5,172 nucleotides of DNA from Bacteroidales bacterium (GTDB lineage: Bacteria; Bacteroidota; Bacteroidia; Bacteroidales; DTU049), in the NCBI GenBank assembly GCA_030017935.1, contig JASEGF010000158.1:1-5172 (forward strand), read 5' to 3'. Positions 1 to 5,172 of the stretch are shown here, in pieces. How positions within the stretch are numbered: position 1 is the first letter of the stretch; every line of letters begins with the position of its first letter. The notes beneath the pieces were generated by a model. The model worked only from the letters and a program-made list of their open reading frames with translations, had not been told where the DNA came from and did not search any database. The position numbers and the translations under genes were made by a program.

Positions 1-56
1 TCCAAAATGCTAAAGAAATTCCTGATATACCAACTCCTCCTGACAAATCTAAATGA
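1..56 (+). CDS. C-terminal end of a protein entering from the left (partial, product unknown)
   Basis: In the frame whose first complete codon is at position 3, an open stretch of 17 codons ends in TGA at 54-56. It reads QNAKEIPDIPTPPDKSK, a hydrophilic tail rich in Pro, Lys and Asp that looks like a natural, probably disordered C-terminus. The frame starting at position 1 is also open, to a TGA at 58-60, but gives a Lys/Leu-rich peptide (SKMLKKFLIYQLLLTNLND) that looks less like a protein end. The remaining plus-strand frame stops at once. A weak hairpin with a T-run follows, which fits the end of a gene. Nothing about the function can be said from 17 residues, and the frame choice itself is an inference. 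Confidence 0.4.
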   Translation, partial: QNAKEIPDIPTPPDKSK

Positions 57-72
57 TTGAAAAACTAAATTT

Positions 73-96
73 AATCTATAATAGGAGATTTTTTTT
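73..96 (+). terminator. Possible weak intrinsic terminator
   Basis: AATCT at 73-77 can pair with AGATT at 86-90 across an 8-base loop, and a run of eight T covers 89-96. The stem is only 5 bp with a single G-C pair, so its stability is poor. The position, directly after the presumed gene end at 56 and before the next gene at 162, is right for a terminator. An AT-rich background makes such matches by chance common, so this is tentative. Confidence 0.25.
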
Positions 97-161
97 ACTT
101 TTTAACATAGATTAGTTAAATATAAATTTAATAAATGTAGTTTAAAATATAATTAAAAATA

Positions 162-1649
162 ATGTTTAGAAAAATTGTAAATATATTCGCAGTAGTAATA
201 TTTGTAGCAATATGGTTTTTGCTATATTTTTTTAAGTCTAATTATGAGCATTCCACATTCCAAGAAATCGAGAACGTACATCCACAATCTAATAATATAA
301 AAATAGCTCCATCTACACCGGTTTTTTATGATTCTACTAAACAACAAATTTATGGATTTTGCAAAGAAAATTCGCAAAATGAGATTTCACAATTCTTTCT
401 CTTCTCTTTAAAAGATGAAAATATTGATTTTTATCCTTTACCAACAAAATATAATAAACTTTTAGGCTATGCCAAAAATGAATCAGAATATTTTTGGATG
501 TCATATAATGATAGCTTATCATCCTTAATTAAATTTAATAAAAGACAAAATGAAATCTCTATTTACCATGATAGCATTTTATTAGATATAAATCAAGTAA
601 TCGGTTTTGGGCTCAAAAATAACAAGCCAGAAATAGCATTGCGAAATCCATTAAAAAATAATATAATTATTTATACTTTTTCGGATACAGTAGCAGATGT
701 CAGATTGGTGAGATTCCCTATATTTTATCAATCATTCTCTTTGCCTACCTTAGGATATATAAAAAATAATAATTGGCAATTTCTATGTAAGGCTCTTTAT
801 AGTGAGCAGCAAGATTTTTGGAAAAGATATGATACTACAAAAAATTTAAATATTATTAGATTTCAAGAAAATGTTGCATTGCCATTTTTCTATGATTTAT
901 TGCCATATCCATATTATACACCTATTACTAGTCTACCATATTATTATTTTCATTATATACCTACCTCGCATTTATTATTTAAAGCTGGTCATTTTAGTTA
1001 TATAGATAATCCCACTCCTAATAAAAATACTATTAATGTAAAAAATAATATTATATGGAGCTTGCTAGATGACAGTATTTATATGAATTTTTTGCGATAT
1101 GATACGATAGTAACATTATTAAGCATAAAAAAAGAACTAAAAAATAATAAACAATATTTCTATTCATTATCAGATACAGACTACAAAAATTTATTATTTT
1201 TTGTACCAGATACTACTGAAATATACTCATATGCATATCTCAATGAAGATAGTATTTTACTTTTAACAAATGATTTTCAATATTTATACATAGATAAACA
1301 AGGTAATAGCTACGCAAAATTTAATATTATTGATAATATTTGCATTACTATAAATGAAAATTTTTCTCAAAAAATGAAGATCTTAGATGCAAACATTCCT
1401 GGCGTGAAAGCACTTGGCTTCTATTTAATAATTTCTGGACCATTTATTTTATGGTTTTTGGTATGGTTAGTTGCTTGGCTTTTTAAAATTTTTAAGAAAG
1501 ATAAAGACAAATATTCATATTATACTTCCTATAAAAGAAAAAAGAAAGAGAATACAATTTTTCATCAAACTTTTATAGGTTCTATCGTTTATATTGCTAT
1601 TTCGCTAATACTTTTTAATAATTTTTTATTAATTTTTAATATTATCTAA
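162..1649 (+). CDS. Hypothetical membrane-anchored protein with a large extracytoplasmic, possibly propeller-like domain
   Basis: I do not recognise a family for this 495-residue protein. It has an N-terminal membrane helix (about residues 5-25), a polar region of about 390 residues (26-417), a second helix (418-444), a short loop rich in Lys and Arg (445-464) and a third helix (471-492). The positive-inside rule puts the N-terminus and the basic loop in the cytoplasm and the large region in the periplasm. That region alternates short hydrophobic strands with polar turns and repeats an Asp-Ser-Ile/Leu turn at residues 117, 137, 304 and 363, which suggests stacked beta-strands such as propeller blades; this is inference. 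Residues 248-267 are unusually rich in Pro and Tyr. The ATG at 162 is the most upstream one possible, because an in-frame TAA lies at 150-152. The leader is A-rich without a Shine-Dalgarno site. Sensor, scaffold or envelope roles are all possible and none is supported directly. Confidence 0.85.
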   Translation: MFRKIVNIFAVVIFVAIWFLLYFFKSNYEHSTFQEIENVHPQSNNIKIAPSTPVFYDSTKQQIYGFCKENSQNEISQFFLFSLKDENIDFYPLPTKYNKLLGYAKNESEYFWMSYNDSLSSLIKFNKRQNEISIYHDSILLDINQVIGFGLKNNKPEIALRNPLKNNIIIYTFSDTVADVRLVRFPIFYQSFSLPTLGYIKNNNWQFLCKALYSEQQDFWKRYDTTKNLNIIRFQENVALPFFYDLLPYPYYTPITSLPYYYFHYIPTSHLLFKAGHFSYIDNPTPNKNTINVKNNIIWSLLDDSIYMNFLRYDTIVTLLSIKKELKNNKQYFYSLSDTDYKNLLFFVPDTTEIYSYAYLNEDSILLLTNDFQYLYIDKQGNSYAKFNIIDNICITINENFSQKMKILDANIPGVKALGFYLIISGPFILWFLVWLVAWLFKIFKKDKDKYSYYTSYKRKKKENTIFHQTFIGSIVYIAISLILFNNFLLIFNII

Positions 1650-1900
1650 AATTGTTATTAATTAGCGCATAAATCAAGAATAATCTAATATTAATTTTTA
1701 AATCCTGATTGCTAAAAATTTAAATTTATATGGTAAAATGTGTATATTAAAATATCAAAGATAAAAAAATAATGATTATATTTATTTAGCCATTTAATAT
1801 CCATAGAAATATGTTTGATTTTTGATAATAAAAATTTAACATTAATTTAATATTAATTATTTATCATATTTTTATAATTTTACCCAAAAATTATTAGGAT
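1650..1900. other. AT-rich intergenic spacer, no gene seen
   Basis: These 251 bases are almost entirely A and T. ATG codons on the plus strand open only peptides of a few codons. I see no tRNA or riboswitch-like fold and no convincing terminator for the gene ending at 1649. The part nearest the phosphatase gene (1841-1860) consists only of A and T and contains the perfect 10-base palindrome TTAATATTAA at 1847-1856. The promoter of the downstream gene should lie here, but no strong match to the Bacteroidota pattern (TTTG, then TAnnTTTG) is present. Confidence 0.6.
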
Positions 1901-2704
1901 ATGAAAACAAAACAATTTTTATTGATTATAGCAGCCATGAGCTCTATAGTTTTAGTATCATGCAAACAAACAAATACAACCACTAAAGAAGCTAATAAAG
2001 AAGCCAATAATGATCATCTAATAATGTCTATCTTGTATCAACAGAGGGCTGCAGAATATGAAGCTATGTGCTATCAAAGCTACAACCTTGCTAAGCAAAT
2101 TGTAGATCAAAAATTAAAAGCTAATCCCAAAGCTAAAAATTTAGCTATAATCACTGATATAGATGAAACAGTTCTAGATAATAGCCCATATGAGGCTGCA
2201 TTGGTTATCAAAAAATATGTTTTTCCCGATAAATGGAAGGAATGGACATCATTAGCTAATGCTAAACCTATACCAGGATCTCTAGATTTTTTTAATTATG
2301 CTGCATCTAAAGGTGTTACTATATTTTACATTACTAATAGAGATACAGACGAAAAGCATGCAACCATAGAAAATTTAAAAAAATTAAATTTCCCATTTGC
2401 AGATTCAGTGCATGTGATGACAAGAGATAGCATATCTAGCAAAGAAATCAGACGTAATAAAGTGAGAGAAAACTATGATGTGATTTTATACATTGGAGAT
2501 AATCTAGCAGATTTCAATGATTCATATTTAAAAACTTCAATGGACTATAGACACCAAACTGCATTAGAGCAAAAAGATTCATTTGGTTCGATTTATATCG
2601 TATTGCCTAATGCTATGTATGGCGAATGGGAAAGTGCGATGTATAACTTTAACTATAACCAAAATACAGACTCTATCAGAAGAAGTTTATTGATAACTTT
2701 TTAA
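1901..2704 (+). CDS. Class C acid phosphatase / 5'-nucleotidase, lipoprotein e(P4) family
   Basis: This HAD-superfamily phosphatase would hydrolyse phosphomonoesters, in characterised relatives nucleoside monophosphates, NMN and NADP, outside the inner membrane. The first 20 residues form a lipoprotein signal peptide with lipobox LVSC, so Cys21 would be lipidated. A polar linker (22-38) holds a doubled Lys-Glu-Ala-Asn unit. Motif I is ITDIDETVLDNSPY, with nucleophile Asp86 and acid/base Asp88. Thr145 in YITNRD is motif II, Lys181 in SKEIRR is motif III, and Asp200 and Asp204 in LYIGDNLADF are the metal ligands of motif IV, so all the class C DDDD signatures are intact. The length of 267 residues matches the family. 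The start is fixed by an in-frame TAG at 1895-1897 and by the signal peptide. The phosphate transporter follows after 81 bases. In Haemophilus the homologue (hel) serves NAD precursor uptake, but here the neighbour suggests phosphate scavenging. Substrate preference cannot be read from sequence. Confidence 0.96.
   Translation: MKTKQFLLIIAAMSSIVLVSCKQTNTTTKEANKEANNDHLIMSILYQQRAAEYEAMCYQSYNLAKQIVDQKLKANPKAKNLAIITDIDETVLDNSPYEAALVIKKYVFPDKWKEWTSLANAKPIPGSLDFFNYAASKGVTIFYITNRDTDEKHATIENLKKLNFPFADSVHVMTRDSISSKEIRRNKVRENYDVILYIGDNLADFNDSYLKTSMDYRHQTALEQKDSFGSIYIVLPNAMYGEWESAMYNFNYNQNTDSIRRSLLITF
1985..2008 (+). repeat. Two-copy 12-bp tandem repeat in the phosphatase linker
   Basis: AAAGAAGCTAAT at 1985-1996 is followed directly by AAAGAAGCCAAT at 1997-2008, with one mismatch at a silent position. 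Each copy encodes Lys-Glu-Ala-Asn. The repeat lies in the flexible tether between the lipidated cysteine and the phosphatase domain, where a change in copy number would only alter tether length. Confidence 0.8.
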
Positions 2705-2785
2705 TGTTAGCTTATGAAGTTTAATCATTTCCACTGTTTTGTAGTAAAAACAATTTACAAATTCAATAAATTAAATATATAAATT
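2705..2785. other. Short spacer between the phosphatase and phosphate transporter genes
   Basis: This 81-base gap has no hairpin followed by a T-run and no clear promoter. A TTTG at 2738-2741 could be a -33 element, but no TAnnTTTG partner lies at the right distance. Read-through from the phosphatase gene into the transporter gene is therefore plausible. The transporter leader is A/T only for the last 20 bases, without a Shine-Dalgarno site. Confidence 0.5.
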
Positions 2786-5002
2786 ATGGAATGGTATTAT
2801 CTATTTTTAGTTATAATTTTATTAATTTTAGCAATTTATGATTTAACTGTTGGTGTAGCAAACGATGCTGTTAATTTTTTAAATTCTGCTTATGGTAGTA
2901 GAGTCGTAAAGTTAAAAACATTATTAATAATAGCGTCGGTAGCCCTAATTATAGGAGCTGTCTTTGGTGGCGGGATGATGGATGTAGCGCGTAAAGGAAT
3001 TTTTAATCCACAAATGTTTACCTTTCATCAAGTGATGATAATATTTATTGTGATGATGTTTTCTGATATAATTTTACTTGATTATTTCAATACTTATGGA
3101 TTACCTACATCTACTACTGTATCAATGGTTTTTAATTTATTAGGTGCATCCTTTGGTGTAGCAATAGGTTTTTTCATACAAAATGGCATTAGATTTAATG
3201 AAATTGGTAATTATATTAATGTTTCTAGTACTTTAACTATAATTATCGGTATTTTCACATCAATAATTGTCGCTTTCATTTTTGGTTATATAGTCCAATT
3301 TATAATTAGATTAATTTTTTCATATGATTATTTAAAGGTTCATAAGGTAGTGAGAGCTCTATTTAATGCCATCTGTATTGTAGTAATCACATATTTTATA
3401 TTTTTAAAAGGAATAAATACTTTACCTTTCATTGATGAACAACAATCAGCATGGTTATTTAATCATATTTCCTTAATTTTATTAATTATTGGATTAGTTG
3501 CTTTTATAATATTATATATTTTAGAATCAATAAAAAAATATAATAGTTTTAACATAAGCATATTATATGGAGCTTTTGCATTAGCAATGTCATTTGCTAG
3601 TAATGATTTAGTGAATTTCATAGGCGTACCTTTAGCTGGACTATCTGCATTTCAAATATTTTCAAATACTGGAGGGGCAGATCCTAATAGTTTCACTATG
3701 GAGGGCTTATTAAATCCTAGTTCAAGCAATTCTATTATATATTTATTAATTGCTGGAGTAATAATGAGCATCATACTATTTAGAAATAAAAAATTGAAGA
3801 CAGTTATGGAGACTGAAATACGGCTAGGTAAACAAGAAGAAACGACTATAGAGCGTTTTTCTGTAAATACTTTTGGTCGTATGCTAGTAGATGTATCATA
3901 TCATATAAATAAACTATTCGCAGCAGTAAAGGAAACTCGTTTTCATAAATGGTTGAATAATAGATTTGATACACAATATATGGTAGATAAAGATGCTCCT
4001 TTTGATAAAGTACGGGCTACTGTTAATCTGATGGTTGCAAGTTCTTTAATAGCTCTTGGTACTTCTCTTAAGCTACCTTTATCTACAACTTATGTAACTT
4101 TTATCGTAGCTATGAGTACAGCATTAGCTGATAGAGCTTGGGGACGAGACTCAGCAGTATATCGTATTTCTGGTGTTGTCAATGTCGTTGGTGGATGGTT
4201 CCTTACTGCACTTTTCGCTTTCTCCTTAGCTACATTATTAGGATTATTTATTAATTTTACTAATTTTATTGGAATCTTAATAATAATCTTAATAGCTGTC
4301 TTTGCACGTATAAAATCTGATAGAAAACATAAACAAATATCAAAAAAATTATCAACAGCTGATTCTATTTCTAGTTTTTCATCTAAAGCAGATGTTAATA
4401 CTCAAATCATCATTTATGAGAAAATAGTTTTTAAACTCTTGAATGATTCTTCTTTTAATATTTTAGAATCACTAAAAAAAGAAAAAATCTCTATATTAAG
4501 AGATTCGTTGAAAAATTATGAAAAAATTAAAGCTGAGGTATCTAATTTCAGAACACTTTTACCTGATATGCTTACAAATATTAAAGGGTTAAATACAGAT
4601 GAATATCAATATTTTTTAACTAAGATAGAACATCTAGATCAAATTTTAGATGTTATTTATTATATTATAAATCCTACAATGCTTCATTTACAAAATCATC
4701 ATAAGCCCTTAACAGATTTTCAAATTGAACAATTAAAACGCATCTTTGATATTGTAAATAATATAAGTGATATAATAATCGATGAAAATAAAGAATTGAA
4801 TGATAATATAGTTCATCTTTTAGAAATGGAAATAGTCCAAGTAAGACGCAATCTGATATCAGTTTCTCTATCGGATGATGAAAATATCAAAATGCCACGT
4901 AGAGCTACTATATTAGTTTATAATATACTAAATGAATGCGATAACCTTGTTAGAATACTCTATAGTTTTACAGAAAATAATTATAAAAAAGCTAGTATCT
5001 AA
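2786..5002 (+). CDS. Inorganic phosphate transporter, PiT family, with C-terminal PhoU-like domain
   Basis: This protein would import inorganic phosphate across the inner membrane by cation symport; whether with H+ or Na+ cannot be told. The two inverted PiT signature repeats are visible: VGVANDAVNF (residues 22-31) and FASNDLVNFIGVPLAG (from 270), each with the Asn-Asp pair of the GANDVAN motif. Each repeat is matched by a Pro-x-Ser-Thr-Thr segment: GLPTSTT at 105-111 and KLPLSTT at 429-435. About 12 hydrophobic helices cover residues 4-332 and 411-507, split by a hydrophilic loop at 333-410. Residues 520-738 are soluble, helical and charged, and resemble a PhoU-like domain. This explains the length of 738 residues against roughly 400-500 for simple Pit proteins. 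An in-frame TAA at 2780-2782 makes the ATG at 2786 the first possible start. The gene lies 81 bases behind an extracytoplasmic phosphatase, a sensible partner. The transporter call is firm; the PhoU-like call rests on helix pattern and position. Confidence 0.96.
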   Translation: MEWYYLFLVIILLILAIYDLTVGVANDAVNFLNSAYGSRVVKLKTLLIIASVALIIGAVFGGGMMDVARKGIFNPQMFTFHQVMIIFIVMMFSDIILLDYFNTYGLPTSTTVSMVFNLLGASFGVAIGFFIQNGIRFNEIGNYINVSSTLTIIIGIFTSIIVAFIFGYIVQFIIRLIFSYDYLKVHKVVRALFNAICIVVITYFIFLKGINTLPFIDEQQSAWLFNHISLILLIIGLVAFIILYILESIKKYNSFNISILYGAFALAMSFASNDLVNFIGVPLAGLSAFQIFSNTGGADPNSFTMEGLLNPSSSNSIIYLLIAGVIMSIILFRNKKLKTVMETEIRLGKQEETTIERFSVNTFGRMLVDVSYHINKLFAAVKETRFHKWLNNRFDTQYMVDKDAPFDKVRATVNLMVASSLIALGTSLKLPLSTTYVTFIVAMSTALADRAWGRDSAVYRISGVVNVVGGWFLTALFAFSLATLLGLFINFTNFIGILIIILIAVFARIKSDRKHKQISKKLSTADSISSFSSKADVNTQIIIYEKIVFKLLNDSSFNILESLKKEKISILRDSLKNYEKIKAEVSNFRTLLPDMLTNIKGLNTDEYQYFLTKIEHLDQILDVIYYIINPTMLHLQNHHKPLTDFQIEQLKRIFDIVNNISDIIIDENKELNDNIVHLLEMEIVQVRRNLISVSLSDDENIKMPRRATILVYNILNECDNLVRILYSFTENNYKKASI

Positions 5003-5006
5003 GATA

Positions 5007-5027
5007 GGTAAAAGGTAAAAGGTGATA
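5007..5027 (+). repeat. Heptamer tandem repeat, GGTAAAA-type, three units
   Basis: GGTAAAA occurs at 5007-5013 and 5014-5020, followed by the variant GGTGATA at 5021-5027. The array begins four bases after the transporter stop codon. It is followed by a run of five G (5028-5032), which keeps the GG-every-seven-bases pattern for one more unit. Confidence 0.75.
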
Positions 5028-5053
5028 GGGGGACGAGGAGATTGGGATAATAG

Positions 5054-5074
5054 GTGATGAGTGATGAGTGATAG
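5054..5074 (+). repeat. Heptamer tandem repeat, GTGATGA-type, three units
   Basis: GTGATGA occurs at 5054-5060 and 5061-5067, followed by GTGATAG at 5068-5074. The unit shares the GTGATA core with the last unit of the array at 5007-5027, so the two arrays may derive from one degenerate heptamer element, though they are not in the same register. Confidence 0.75.
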
Positions 5075-5172
5075 GATAAGGATTTTAGTAAGATATTAGT
5101 TTGAGAGTGTTAATATAATACCAAGTTGCGTTCTAATATGTAATATTAAGGTGTGGAAAATTTGTTAATGAT

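Larger units (their letters stand above)
5003..5172. other. Non-coding right end with G-rich, C-poor segment
   Basis: No gene is seen in these 170 bases. By hand count the plus strand from 5003 to 5120 has about 40 G and a single C (at 5034), very unlike the rest of the window, where G and C are both rare. The first 80 bases contain heptamer repeats, listed separately. From about 5084 the sequence turns back to AT-rich DNA, with a C-containing stretch at 5121-5133. No convincing terminator for the transporter gene is visible here. Confidence 0.7.

Noticed and set aside
337..522. Open reading frame of 61 codons on the minus strand
   Set aside because: It lies wholly within the 495-residue membrane protein gene, has no recognisable protein features and looks like a by-product of the AT-rich composition.
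1821..1850. Possible Bacteroidota promoter for the phosphatase gene: TTTG at 1821-1824 and TAATTTAA at 1843-1850
   Set aside because: The spacing is right, but the -7 element matches only part of TAnnTTTG. A second candidate, TAATTTTA at 1875-1882, is closer to consensus but lacks a -33 TTTG. In such AT-rich DNA neither can be trusted.
1650..1900. Small genes in the spacer before the phosphatase
   Set aside because: ATG codons on the plus strand run into stop codons within a few codons, and none shows a signal peptide or membrane segment.
5003..5083. CRISPR array or phage attachment site
   Set aside because: The repeats are seven bases long and directly adjacent, with no spacers of regular length, and no cas, integrase or tRNA sequence is present in the window.
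5134..5148. Hairpin TAATAT-GTA-ATATTA as a terminator
   Set aside because: The 6-bp stem has only A-T pairs and no T-run follows, so it would not be stable or functional as an intrinsic terminator.

Overview
The window reads as a piece of a very AT-rich chromosome from a member of the Bacteroidota. The evidence is the strong A/T bias in coding and non-coding DNA, A-rich leaders without Shine-Dalgarno sites, an e(P4)-type class C acid phosphatase lipoprotein, and a PiT phosphate transporter carrying a long PhoU-like cytoplasmic tail, a layout I associate with this phylum. The genus cannot be told from the sequence. I see no RNA gene, transposase, phage gene or CRISPR array.

Layout: positions 1-56 probably hold the last codons of a gene entering from the left, followed by a short AT-rich spacer with a weak hairpin and a T-run. 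Positions 162-1649 encode a 495-residue membrane protein of unknown function: one N-terminal membrane anchor, about 390 residues outside the cytoplasm that look beta-rich, and two C-terminal membrane helices around a very basic loop. A 251-base AT-rich spacer follows. Positions 1901-2704 encode the acid phosphatase lipoprotein, with all the hallmark residues of the DDDD/HAD class C family. After 81 bases, positions 2786-5002 encode the phosphate transporter. The last 170 bases hold no gene. They begin, directly after the transporter stop codon, with a G-rich, almost C-free stretch built partly of heptamer repeats.

How the genes fit together: the phosphatase would sit on the outer face of the cell envelope and release inorganic phosphate from nucleotides or other phosphomonoesters. 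The transporter would bring that phosphate across the inner membrane, and its PhoU-like tail could sense or gate the uptake. The two genes are on the same strand, close together and without a visible terminator between them, so joint expression is plausible but unproven. The unknown membrane protein upstream is separated by a longer spacer and cannot be tied to phosphate metabolism.

I did not find a clear undescribed multi-gene system. The least explained items are the orphan membrane protein and the strand-asymmetric heptamer repeat region at the right end.
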